Assembly (NCBI RefSeq): GCF_003432485.1
Contig: NZ_QVNQ01000016.1
Location: 56,825-120,824 of the forward strand
DNA length: 64,000 nt
Direction of reading: 5' to 3'
From: Actinomadura spongiicola
Lineage (GTDB): Bacteria; Actinomycetota; Actinomycetes; Streptosporangiales; Streptosporangiaceae
Shown here: positions 32,807 to 41,122 of the stretch, piece by piece
Numbering within the stretch: position 1 is the stretch's first letter
How the letters are laid out: every line of letters starts with the position of its first letter
The notes under the pieces: model-generated
Told to the model about the DNA's origin: nothing
The model's database searches: none
Seen by the model: the letters and a program-made list of their open reading frames with translations, nothing else
Program-made: the position numbers and the translations under genes

Positions 32807-33742
32807 ATGCGCGCGATCGACCTGCTCAACGGGCGGCTGAAGCTCCGCCACCTCGTCCTCGTGGTCGCCATCGCCGACCAGGGCAGCGTCCTTCGGGCGG
32901 CCGAGCACCTGCGGCTCGCGCAGCCCGCGGTGACCCGCAGCCTGCGGGAGGTGGAGGGCGTCCTCGGCGTCGAACTGTTCACCCGGGGGCCGCGCGGCGT
33001 GACGCCGACGATGTTCGGGGACGTCCTCATCGAGCACGCCCGCGCCGTCCTCGCCGAACTGCGGCGCGCCGAGGAGCGCATCGCGGGCCTCGCGGACGGA
33101 GCGGTCGGCACCGTCACCATCGGCACGCTCCTCGCCGGGTCGAACGTCCTGCTCCCCCGCGCGATCGCCGCGCTGAAGCGGGACCGTCCCGGCATCACCG
33201 TGATCGTCCAGGAGGCCACGTTCGACGCCCAGGTCCCGCGGCTGCTCGACGGCGAGATCGACCTGATCCTCGGCCGCCTCAACCCGATCGGCGACCTCAG
33301 CGGGCTGCGCCAGATCACCCTCTACGGCGAACCCGTCCGCCTCGTCGCCCGCCGCGGCCATCCCGCCCGCGCCCGGCGCTCCCTCGGCCTCGCCGACCTG
33401 CTCGACTACCCGTGGGTGCTGCCGCTGGAGCAGACCGCCCTGCGCGCCGAACTGGAGCAGGTCTTCCGCGCGGCGGGCCTGTCCCCGCCCGGGAACCTGG
33501 TCGAGTGCACCTCGGTCCTGACCGTCCGCACCCTCGTCCGCGACACCGACATGATCGCCGCGCTGCCCGATCTGGTGGCCCGGACCGACGCCGACATCGC
33601 GCCGCTGCCCGTCCCGCTGGAGACCGTCCGCCGCCAGGTCGGCGTCACGCTGCCCGCGCACCGGTCGCCGACGCCGTCCGCCCGGCTGATGCTGGACCAT
33701 CTGCGCCGCGAGGCCATCGAGATCAGCGGGTCGGGCGACTGA
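32807..33742 (+). CDS. LysR-family transcriptional regulator
   Basis: This 311-aa regulator has an N-terminal winged helix (LRHLVLVVAIADQGSVLRAAEHLRLAQPAVTRSLREVEGVLGVELFTRG) and a periplasmic-binding-protein-like effector domain (GTVTIGTLLAGSNVLLPRAIAALKRDRPGITV). The effector domain resembles the GbpR subgroup that binds aromatic or sugar acids. ATG 32807 is preferred because an earlier in-frame ATG (32771) would put the palindrome inside the coding region. It is divergent from the 3-hydroxyanthranilate operon, which it probably controls. Its stop abuts the stop of the convergent hydrolase with no gap. Confidence 0.9.
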   Translation: MRAIDLLNGRLKLRHLVLVVAIADQGSVLRAAEHLRLAQPAVTRSLREVEGVLGVELFTRGPRGVTPTMFGDVLIEHARAVLAELRRAEERIAGLADGAVGTVTIGTLLAGSNVLLPRAIAALKRDRPGITVIVQEATFDAQVPRLLDGEIDLILGRLNPIGDLSGLRQITLYGEPVRLVARRGHPARARRSLGLADLLDYPWVLPLEQTALRAELEQVFRAAGLSPPGNLVECTSVLTVRTLVRDTDMIAALPDLVARTDADIAPLPVPLETVRRQVGVTLPAHRSPTPSARLMLDHLRREAIEISGSGD

Positions 33743-34606
33743 TCACACCGATCGCACGAGATCCACCAGCGCCCGGCCTACCGCCGACTCCGCGTCGCCC
33801 AGGTCGAGGACGACATCGAAATGATCGCGGTCGGGGACGACCATCAGGTCACCGGCGTCCCAGTGCGGCTGGAACAGCCGTGACTGCGTGAGGAATCCGT
33901 CCCCGTCGTTCTCCGCGACGACGAACACGGCCGGGCACCGCCGTCCCACGGGTAGGAGCGCGGGGCTCAACGCCGCCGCCCGCTCCAGGTCGAGCCGCAC
34001 GTACTCGTTCACGTAGATCCGGGTGATCGGCCGGATGTCGAACAGCCCGCTGACCGGCATCGCCGCCTTCACCACGTCCTCCGGCAGCCCGAACCGCTCC
34101 TGCCAGCCGCCGACCATCGTCATGCCGGTCAGATGCCCGCCCGCCGAACTTCCCCCGACCACGATCCGCTCCGGGTCGAGGCCGTGCTCGCCGCCCCGCC
34201 GGTGCACCCACGCGACCGCCGCCCGCACCTGCCGGACGATCTCCTCCAGCGTCGCCTTCGGCGCGAGCGTGTAGTCGGGCACGACGGTCGCGATGCCCTG
34301 CTCGTGGAGCATCCGCGCCATGAACGACGACACGTCCCGCGACAGTGCCATCCAGTACCCGCCGTGCAGGTAGACGAACACCGGTCGCGGTTCGCCTCCG
34401 CCGACGCCCCAGACGTCGAGCCGTTCCCCGCTCTCCTCGTCGTAGACGATGCCGGGACGACCGGGAAGGCCGTCGACGGCGCGTTCGGACTCCGTCCGGT
34501 ATCGCGCCATGTGCCGTGCGAAGAGCTCCGGCCCCGCCTTCCGCCGCACGTTGTACGCGACGTCCAGTTCCTCGTCGCTCAGCTCACTGCCCGGCCAGTC
34601 GGTCAC
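33743..34606 (-). CDS. Kynurenine formamidase-like alpha/beta hydrolase
   Basis: This 287-aa alpha/beta hydrolase of the esterase/arylformamidase group starts with ELDVAYNVRRKAGPELFARHMARYR. The oxyanion motif VYLHGGYWMALSRDV and PDYTLAP are typical of arylformamidases. The nucleophile Ser is in VVGGSSAGGHLTGM, and Asp and His lie in VVAENDGDGFLTQS and VPDRDHFDVV. N-formylkynurenine hydrolysis feeds kynureninase, so the location beside the kynU operon supports the assignment. A general carboxylesterase is the alternative. Confidence 0.82.
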   Translation of the reverse strand: MTDWPGSELSDEELDVAYNVRRKAGPELFARHMARYRTESERAVDGLPGRPGIVYDEESGERLDVWGVGGGEPRPVFVYLHGGYWMALSRDVSSFMARMLHEQGIATVVPDYTLAPKATLEEIVRQVRAAVAWVHRRGGEHGLDPERIVVGGSSAGGHLTGMTMVGGWQERFGLPEDVVKAAMPVSGLFDIRPITRIYVNEYVRLDLERAAALSPALLPVGRRCPAVFVVAENDGDGFLTQSRLFQPHWDAGDLMVVPDRDHFDVVLDLGDAESAVGRALVDLVRSV

Positions 34607-34676
34607 GTCGAACTCCCCTCGCCGTCCGGCCCAGCCTGCCTCCCCGAGGCGAAACGATCAACCGTGGAACGGTCGG

Positions 34677-36254
34677 CTACGACCACACCGGGGTGGCCGA
34701 CTCGTGCACCCGCCCGTCGGAACCGAAGACGAGGTAGCGGTCGAAGTCGGCGGCGAACCAGCGGTCGTGGGTGACGGCCAGGACGGTGCCCGCGTAGGAG
34801 GCGAGGCCCTGTTGCAGCGCCTCGGCGCTGGCCAGGTCGAGGTTGTCGGTCGGCTCGTCCAGCAGGAGCAGGGTCGCGCCCGACAGTTCCAGCAGCAGGA
34901 TCTGCAACCGGGCCTGCTGTCCCCCGGACAGCGTCTCGAACGGACGCGACCCGGCGGGGGCCAGCTCGTACCGGGCGAGCGCCGCCATGGCCTCGTTGCG
35001 GGTCAACGCGTTCTCCGCCATGAGGATCTGCGCGGGTGTGCGGCCCTGAAGATCGGGGCGCACATGCGTCTGGACGAAGTGTCCGGGGACGACGCGCGCC
35101 CCCAGCCGACAGGCGCCGCCGTGGGGAACGTCCTCGCCCGCGAGCAGGCGCAGGAAGGTCGACTTCCCGGAGCCGTTCGAACCGAGGACGGCGACGCGTT
35201 CGCCGTACCAGACTTCGACGTCGAACGGCCGCGTCAACCCCTTCAGTTCGAGCGACTCGCAAATGAGCGCGCGTTTTCCCGTGCGGCCTCCGCGCAGGCG
35301 CATGCGCACATTCTGTTCTTTGGGGGCGCTCTGCGGCGGCCCCGCCTCCTCGAAACGTTGCAGGCGGGTCCGGGCGGCCTGGTAGGAGGACGCGACCGCG
35401 TCGTTGTTCGTGGCGCGCTGCCGCAAAGTGTGGACGAGCCGTTTCAGCCGCGCGTGCTCGTCGTCCCAGCGGCGGCGCAGCTCGTGGAGTCGTTCGGTGC
35501 GGTCACGGCGGGCCTGAGCGTAGCCCGCGAAGCCGCCGCCGTGCACCCACACGTCACGCGATTCCACGGTGACGATCCGGTCCGCGGCGTCCGCGAGCAA
35601 CTGCCGATCGTGCGACACGAACAGAATGGTCTTGCTCGTGGCGCGGAGCCTTTCGGCCAACCATTCCTTCCCCGCCACATCCAGGTAATTGTCGGGCTCG
35701 TCCAGCAAGAGGACCTCATCGGGACCGCGCAGGAGTGCCTCCAGGACGAGACGTTTCTGCTCACCGCCTGACAACGTGGTCACCCCACGGGATTTCACCT
35801 CGTCGAAGTGGCGGCCCAGCGCCGCCGTCGCGCAGGTGTCCCAGACGACCTCGATGTCGTATCCGCCCGCGTCCGCGTAGTCGGTGATGGCCTGCGCGTA
35901 GGCGAGTTGGCTCCGCTCGCTCTCGTCCAGCGCGCCCTCGGCGCGGGCCAGCGCGCGGGCCGCGTTCCGCAGCCGCTCGGGGGCCACCGACAGCAGCAGG
36001 TCGTGGACCGTGCGGTCATCGCGAAGGGCGCCGATGAACTGGCGCATGACGCCGAGGCCGCCGGAACTCGTCACGACGCCGTCGGAGGGCGAGACGTCCC
36101 CCGCGATCAACCGCAGCAGCGTGGTCTTGCCCGCCCCGTTCGGGCCGACGAGCGCGGCCTTGGCTCCGTCTCCCACGCGGAACGAGACGTCGCCCAGCAG
36201 GGGGCGGCCGTCGGGCAGCGCGTAGGTCAAACGGCTCACCTCGATATGCCCCAC
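34677..36254 (-). CDS. ABC-F family ATPase (possible ribosome-protection protein)
   Basis: This 525-aa soluble protein has two ABC domains and no membrane segments. Domain 1: Walker A VGPNGAGKTT, signature LSGGEQKRLVLEALL, Walker B VLLLDEPDNYLD. A charged linker helix of about 80 residues (about 230-320) follows. Domain 2: Walker A LGSNGSGKSTFLR, signature LSGGQQARLQILLLE, Walker B LLLLDEPTDNLD. ABC-F proteins act on ribosomes, and some give antibiotic resistance by drug displacement. Divergence from a TetR gene across a long dyad suggests inducible expression, as in resistance types, but the drug class is not readable here. Confidence 0.92.
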   Translation of the reverse strand: MGHIEVSRLTYALPDGRPLLGDVSFRVGDGAKAALVGPNGAGKTTLLRLIAGDVSPSDGVVTSSGGLGVMRQFIGALRDDRTVHDLLLSVAPERLRNAARALARAEGALDESERSQLAYAQAITDYADAGGYDIEVVWDTCATAALGRHFDEVKSRGVTTLSGGEQKRLVLEALLRGPDEVLLLDEPDNYLDVAGKEWLAERLRATSKTILFVSHDRQLLADAADRIVTVESRDVWVHGGGFAGYAQARRDRTERLHELRRRWDDEHARLKRLVHTLRQRATNNDAVASSYQAARTRLQRFEEAGPPQSAPKEQNVRMRLRGGRTGKRALICESLELKGLTRPFDVEVWYGERVAVLGSNGSGKSTFLRLLAGEDVPHGGACRLGARVVPGHFVQTHVRPDLQGRTPAQILMAENALTRNEAMAALARYELAPAGSRPFETLSGGQQARLQILLLELSGATLLLLDEPTDNLDLASAEALQQGLASYAGTVLAVTHDRWFAADFDRYLVFGSDGRVHESATPVWS

Positions 36255-36264
36255 AGAACTCCTC

Positions 36265-36314
36265 GTACAGTGTTCGAGTTACTGGATCAATGATCCGGTG
36301 CTCGTTCAATGTAC
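36265..36314. promoter_or_regulatory. 50-bp imperfect dyad, candidate TetR operator
   Basis: The core ACTGGATCA-A-TGATCCGGT (36281-36299) has 9-nt arms with one mismatch. Symmetry extends outward to CTCG and GTAC elements on both sides (36265-36314). It fills the region between the ABC-F and TetR start codons and overlaps where both promoters must lie. Confidence 0.6.
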
Positions 36315-36327
36315 TAGTCTGCGGGGC

Positions 36328-36990
36328 ATGACCGAGAGCGTGTGGCTGCGGAAGGGGCGTCCTCGACGGGAGGCGCCGCCCCTGACCCGCGAGCGGATCG
36401 TCGAGGAGGCCGTGGCACTGCTGGACGAGGAGGGCACCACCCGGTTGACGATGCGGCGGCTCGCCGAACGGCTCGACACCGGGTCCACGACGCTGTACTG
36501 GCACGTCAAGACGAAGGACGACGTGCTGGAACTGGCGCTCGACGCCATCTTCGGCGACGTCCCGCTCCGCGACCCGGGCCCGGACTGGCGCGCCGACGTG
36601 GTCGCGCTGATGTCCGCCTGGCGGCGCGCGATGCTCGACCATCCCTGGTCGGCGGCGGTGCTCGGCGGGCGCCCGCTGCTCGGCCCCAACGTCCTGGCTC
36701 GCACCGACGTCCTGTACACCGCCCTGGCCTCCACGGGCGTGACCGGCCCCCGGCTGGCCGCCGCCGCGTACGCCGTCGCGAACTACGTCATCGGATCGGC
36801 GCTCATGCAGATCGGCGCGCGGAACGACGACGACCCCGCCGCGGAGGAGGCGGCGCGGGAGCATCTCGCCCGCAACCGCGCCCGGTACCCGGCGCTCGCC
36901 GCGCACGGTCACCTACCCGGGGACGAGTGGGACTCCGCGTTCGCCCAAGGCCTGGACTACATCCTGGACGGTCTGTCCCGCGGGCCCTGA
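36328..36990 (+). CDS. TetR-family transcriptional repressor
   Basis: This 220-aa protein has an N-terminal helix-turn-helix (LTRERIVEEAVALLDEEGTTRLTMRRLAERLDTGSTTLYWHVKTKDDVLELALD) and a TetR_C-like C-terminal ligand domain. ATG 36328 is preceded after 7 nt by TAGTCT (36315-36320), so the message is probably leaderless, and that -10 abuts the operator dyad. It probably represses itself and the divergent ABC-F gene. Convergent with the acylase gene, 9 nt apart. Confidence 0.9.
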   Translation: MTESVWLRKGRPRREAPPLTRERIVEEAVALLDEEGTTRLTMRRLAERLDTGSTTLYWHVKTKDDVLELALDAIFGDVPLRDPGPDWRADVVALMSAWRRAMLDHPWSAAVLGGRPLLGPNVLARTDVLYTALASTGVTGPRLAAAAYAVANYVIGSALMQIGARNDDDPAAEEAAREHLARNRARYPALAAHGHLPGDEWDSAFAQGLDYILDGLSRGP

Positions 36991-36999
36991 CCCCCGGCG

Positions 37000-39339
37000 T
37001 CAGGGCCCGCGGAGCTCGATGGTCTTCAGGCCGGGGGCCGCGTCGATCTCCCGGCCGCAGAAGCGTTCGGTCACCCACGTCTTCTTCGAGAACAGGCGGG
37101 TCTGGTCGGCGTAGTGCGGGGACGTGGGGTCGGCCGACTGGGAGTAGGTCAGCAGGGTTCGCGTGTCGGGGCAGCGGTCACCGTCGAAGGAGACCACCTG
37201 CACGTAGCTGGTGCCGTGCGCCATCTCGACATAGCCCTTGCCCGGCGTCCACCGCCCGTCGATCTTGTTGAGGATGCCGAGTGCCTCGGTGCCGCCGCCG
37301 ATCGGGATCCTCTCGCCGTCGCGCGTGACGTACTGGTGGTCGCCGAGCGGCGCGTCCAGGGGAATGCCGGACGACGTCAGCTCGTCGACCGCGTCCCGGA
37401 GGGCCCGACGTGCCGCCGGTGAGCCGGGGTTGAAGTCGCGTGGCGTGTTCACCGGGTCGGACGCGTCGAACGGTGTCCTCCACAGGTCCCGCTCGGCGGC
37501 GGTCCTCCGCCAGTAACGGTCGAAGAGCAGGGCGCCGCGACTCCCGGAGTCGACCGTCCTGTCCCACGCGGCGAGGACGTCACAGGCCTTCCCGAGCCCC
37601 ATGTCGCGGCACATGGCGACGGTGCCGGACACCGCCAACTCCCCCGCGGTGCTGCGGTTGGCGAAGATCAGGTCCTGCATGTCGGCGCGGGTGAACGGGC
37701 CCTTGGCGAGCTGGTCCCGGACGGCGATCAGGCCGCTTCGCGTACGGAGGGACCGCATCGTGTTCTCACTGCCGATGACGCGGTCGTAGCCGGTCAGCGG
37801 TTCGTCCGGGTTCGACAGCCAGTGACTGTCGTTGGAGTTGGTGACGTAGTCGCCGCGGGTCAGCACGGGGTAGCGGTCGGTGCCCAGGATGCCCGGCTGA
37901 ACGGCGCCGGGGGCCTTCCCGGGGGTGCAGGACGAGTCGGCGCCGTTCAGCACCGCCAGACCGGCCGCCCGGAACAGTTCGCGGCCGAGGGGGGTGTTGC
38001 ACCGGCCCGCGAACTCGTCGGGGATGTTGGGCAACACCTGGATCTGCGCGAACAGCGCCTTGCCGCGGGCGTCGGCGGCGATGGTGTTGACCCAGGGCAG
38101 TCCCTGAGTCCGTTTCAGCGCGCGGACGGCAGCGTCGGTGGTGCGGGCCTCGCCCAGGGCCAGTGACGTGTTCGCCACCCGCAGGTTGGTCGCGTTCGGA
38201 TCGATGACGGCGTGGGCGGTCTGGTTCGTCCACGGAAGCTCGATGTCGTCGACGGATGACACGACAGGCCCGTAGTGAGTGCGCCACAGCGTCTTGGTGA
38301 CCGGCTTCAGAGAACCGTCCCGCTGCTTGACCTGGACGGTGACCTCGTCCTTGGTCATCTTCCGCGCTTCACCGTCCACGAGGTAGGACGTCGGGTCGCC
38401 CGGCGCCAGGCGCAGTTCGGTCAACGCGAACGGGAGGCCGGTGGCGATCGTGTGGCTCCACGCGAACGTCGCGTTGTGGCCGATGTTGACCAGTGGCGAC
38501 CCGAGGAGCGTGGCGCCGCTGACGTTCAGCTTCCCGGGGATCGTCTGGTGTGCCTGCCAGAAACGCCGCCCGCCGTGCCACGGGTAGTGCGGGTTGCCGA
38601 GGAGCAGGCCCCGCCGGTTCGCGGTGGCCTTCGCGCCGACCGCGATCGCGTTGCTGCCCATGTCGGCGCCCGCGAGGAGCTTCCGTGCCGCCTCGACGGC
38701 CTCTTGTCGAGGCTGGTCCGGCGTCGGGGCGACCTCACCGGGCGGGGTCGCCGACACGGCGCCGTCTGCGACCAGGCCGGAGCCGATGAACACGGCCAGG
38801 GCGTACATGCGGCGGTGCACGTCCTGTTCGGTGATGGGACGCAGCCACGGCGCGTCCTTGCAACCGGGATCGGTGATCTCACCTTCGCGGAGGTACCGGT
38901 TGTATCCGGCGGCCCAGCCGCGGGCCAGCTCGCGTACCTGCGCGGCGGGCCCGTGGGGGGCGGGCCTGTCGGCCAGCCGCTCGACGATGCCGCTGTCGTT
39001 GATCCGGGTGAAGAAGACGTCGCTGGCGAGGTTCGTCGACGCGGAGGACAGCGACCCGTCGGGGGCGGCGTCCGGGCCGAAGTACCGTGAGCGTTCCCCT
39101 CGCAGGGTGACGACGCCCTGCGCGAGCAGGCAGATGTTGTCCTTCGCCGCCGCGTAGCCGGTGCCGTATCCGAGAGCCCGGTGGCTCGACGCGGTGATGT
39201 GGGGGATGCCGTACTCGGTGTACCGGATGGTGACCGACGGGCCCCGCCCGTTCTCCGCCGCGGCGGACGACGTTCCGGGTGCGAGAAGGGCCGCGGCGAG
39301 CACGGCGGCTCCGGCCATGCGCAGGGAGGTACGTAACAT
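37000..39339 (-). CDS. Secreted penicillin acylase family hydrolase (Ntn hydrolase)
   Basis: This 779-aa precursor has a signal peptide, MLRTSLRMAGAAVLAAALLA, with a cleavage region near SSAAAENG. The family processes itself between a spacer and the beta subunit; the new N-terminal nucleophile is the Ser in KLLAGADMGSNAIAVG (about residue 229). Downstream motifs are LLLGNPHYPWHGGRRFWQAH, ATLLGSPLVNIGHNATFAWSHT and VTNSNDSHWLSNPDEPLTGY. The pattern is that of aculeacin A/acyl-homoserine-lactone acylases rather than penicillin G acylase proper. AAGGAGATC precedes the ATG. Substrates may include lipopeptides, homoserine lactones or beta-lactams. Confidence 0.93.
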   Translation of the reverse strand: MLRTSLRMAGAAVLAAALLAPGTSSAAAENGRGPSVTIRYTEYGIPHITASSHRALGYGTGYAAAKDNICLLAQGVVTLRGERSRYFGPDAAPDGSLSSASTNLASDVFFTRINDSGIVERLADRPAPHGPAAQVRELARGWAAGYNRYLREGEITDPGCKDAPWLRPITEQDVHRRMYALAVFIGSGLVADGAVSATPPGEVAPTPDQPRQEAVEAARKLLAGADMGSNAIAVGAKATANRRGLLLGNPHYPWHGGRRFWQAHQTIPGKLNVSGATLLGSPLVNIGHNATFAWSHTIATGLPFALTELRLAPGDPTSYLVDGEARKMTKDEVTVQVKQRDGSLKPVTKTLWRTHYGPVVSSVDDIELPWTNQTAHAVIDPNATNLRVANTSLALGEARTTDAAVRALKRTQGLPWVNTIAADARGKALFAQIQVLPNIPDEFAGRCNTPLGRELFRAAGLAVLNGADSSCTPGKAPGAVQPGILGTDRYPVLTRGDYVTNSNDSHWLSNPDEPLTGYDRVIGSENTMRSLRTRSGLIAVRDQLAKGPFTRADMQDLIFANRSTAGELAVSGTVAMCRDMGLGKACDVLAAWDRTVDSGSRGALLFDRYWRRTAAERDLWRTPFDASDPVNTPRDFNPGSPAARRALRDAVDELTSSGIPLDAPLGDHQYVTRDGERIPIGGGTEALGILNKIDGRWTPGKGYVEMAHGTSYVQVVSFDGDRCPDTRTLLTYSQSADPTSPHYADQTRLFSKKTWVTERFCGREIDAAPGLKTIELRGP

Positions 39340-39404
39340 CCGAGATCTCCTTGATCATGAAGGCTCTGCCAAGCTCGCACAGGCCCGCGTCTCTGACAAC
39401 CCTC

Positions 39405-39860
39405 CTAGGGGATGAGTGAGGGAAGGTCCTCGGCGTGGTCCTGGAGGTAGGCGGCGAGCGTTTCGGGGATCAGGGCGATGGGTGCGAGGGTGGCGGCCGT
39501 GCACGGCACGTGGTCGACGTCGTAGCGGCCCTTGGTCGGGTCGTCGAACTCGGGGCCGTGCCTGCGGGACAGGTCCATCGAGACCAGGCGGCACACGTAG
39601 AAGGTGTTCAGGCGGAACAGCTCGGGAGTCTGCTCGCCGCAGGCGAAGACCTGCCGGACGGGCCCGGCGGTGGCACCGAGTTCCTCGTCGAGCTCGCGTC
39701 GCAGCGCCGCCTCGGGGCTCGCGTCCGTGGGTTCGATCTTGCCGCCGGGGGTCGTCCAGTAGACGGGACGGTCCGGACGGGTGCGGCGCAGCAGGACGAG
39801 CGCGTCGCCGTCCAGCAGGAGGGCGCGCACCGCGCGCCTGACCGGGGGCCGCTCCGTCAT
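39405..39860 (-). CDS. NUDIX hydrolase
   Basis: This 151-aa protein opens with RRAVRALLLDGDALVLLRRTRP. The Nudix box GGKIEPTDASPEAALRRELDEELGA has one extra residue and an Asp or Ala where the first box Glu usually stands; the REL-DEE catalytic core is intact. Nudix enzymes cleave nucleoside-diphosphate-linked compounds; the substrate is unknown. GAGGAG precedes the ATG. It lies 65 nt upstream of the acylase gene on the same strand and may be co-transcribed with it. Confidence 0.87.
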   Translation of the reverse strand: MTERPPVRRAVRALLLDGDALVLLRRTRPDRPVYWTTPGGKIEPTDASPEAALRRELDEELGATAGPVRQVFACGEQTPELFRLNTFYVCRLVSMDLSRRHGPEFDDPTKGRYDVDHVPCTAATLAPIALIPETLAAYLQDHAEDLPSLIP

Positions 39861-40115
39861 GACTCCTCGGCGATCACGATCCGCACGGCAGATCCACTTC
39901 GAGCGTCGTCCCTCTTCCCGGTCGGGCTGTCGAAGCGGGTGGCCCGTCGAGCGGCGACCCGCCCCGCCATCATCGCGCACGCCGGTGATCGGCCGTGCGG
40001 TTTCGCGGCGGACGGTGACCGTCCGCGTCGAGTAGCCGACACGCAGGGCCCCGGCGCCGTTACCATCACCAGTGCCAAGATCCTGTTGGCGTGCTCTGTA
40101 TCGGAACGGCGTGAA

Positions 40116-40979
40116 ATGGATGATCTGGAGGTCCGGCGGCTGCCGGGCGATCTGGCGCGGCTGTTCGACCCGTCGGGACGCGGCGACGGGCTCGGCGGCC
40201 GCGCCGTCGACGCTGCCGAGCGGACGCTGTCGGTGCCGCTCCCCGAGGGGGACCTGGTCTGGCCCGACCCCGGGTATCCGCAGCGCCTGCTGCCGCTGCG
40301 TCCCGCGTTCTGGCTGAGCGAGGAGCCCGTCCACGGTGAGCTGTGGGCCGGGCTGCGCGCCGAGCACGCCCGCTCGGGACTCTGGCCGCTGCTGATGGAC
40401 GAGACCGACCAGCCGTGGGCGTCCGGGCAGATCGCCCCCGAGCCCGTGGTGGAGGTCGGGAACTACGTCCCGCACGCCTTCATGTCCGAGGTGTGGTCGG
40501 ACTGGGCGGAGCAGGCGGCCCCCGAGGACCTCGACGACCTGGCCCCGTTCGGGCGGCACTGCCCCGGGCTCGCGCCGCCCGGCGTCCCGGTCGACGACCC
40601 GGACGCGGTGGCCGACCGGTACGCCCGCGTCCTCGCCGAGCGCGGCCTGTCGCTGGGCCTGGCCGCGGTGGAGCGCGGCGCCGACGCGCTGGCCGCGGTC
40701 GGCTGGCAGGGCGCGCTCAACCACAACGAGTGGACCGCGCCGCTCGCCGCCGTCCTGCGCGGCTGGGAGGACCGTTTCGGCGCCCGCGTCGTCGCGCTGG
40801 GGTTCAACACCCTGGAGCTCAGCGTCGCGGCGCCACCGATCACGACCCGGCACGCCGTCCATGTCGCGGCCGAACACTGGGCGTTCTGCCCCGACATCCT
40901 CTTCCAGGGCCCGGGAACCCTCGCCGGGTACGCCGAGGAGATACGCGGCAAAACGAACTGGTCTTTCTGGTGGGACTGA
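40116..40979 (+). CDS. DUF4253-domain protein
   Basis: This 287-aa soluble protein ends with a DUF4253-type block: ARVVALGFNTLELSVAAPPITTRHAVHVAAEHWAFCPDILFQGPGTLAGYAEEIRGKTNWSFWWD. The Trp-rich ending is typical of that family. The N-terminal half has WPLLMDETDQPWA and an acidic composition. Function is unknown; in other bacteria DUF4253 proteins are sometimes found in toxin-immunity contexts, but nothing next to it supports such a role here. ATG 40116 gives MDDLEVRRLPGDL; the ribosome site is weak. Confidence 0.82.
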   Translation: MDDLEVRRLPGDLARLFDPSGRGDGLGGRAVDAAERTLSVPLPEGDLVWPDPGYPQRLLPLRPAFWLSEEPVHGELWAGLRAEHARSGLWPLLMDETDQPWASGQIAPEPVVEVGNYVPHAFMSEVWSDWAEQAAPEDLDDLAPFGRHCPGLAPPGVPVDDPDAVADRYARVLAERGLSLGLAAVERGADALAAVGWQGALNHNEWTAPLAAVLRGWEDRFGARVVALGFNTLELSVAAPPITTRHAVHVAAEHWAFCPDILFQGPGTLAGYAEEIRGKTNWSFWWD

Positions 40980-41074
40980 CCCACACGGAGCAACCGAGCC
41001 ACCGAACTCAAAAAGGCGGTCATCCCACGTAAACGTCCAAGTCATGCCCGATGGCCCCGAACCGGAACGGCGAT

Positions 41075-41122
41075 TACGGTGGGCGGGTGAGCACCGGGTG
41101 GCGCGACCGGATCGCCCCATGA
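41075..41122 (+). promoter_or_regulatory. Leaderless 11-codon upstream ORF coupled to the RsbU-like gene
   Basis: TACGGT (41075-41080) lies 6 nt before a GTG at 41087. That GTG opens an 11-codon frame (VSTGWRDRIAP) whose TGA overlaps the next gene's ATG (ATGA at 41119-41122). The main ATG has no ribosome site of its own, so it may depend on termination-reinitiation from this mini-ORF. Prediction from sequence only. Confidence 0.4.

Noticed and set aside
40116..40979. DUF4253 gene as immunity protein of a toxin system
   Set aside because: No toxin or secretion gene is adjacent; the neighbours are a NUDIX gene and a phosphatase.
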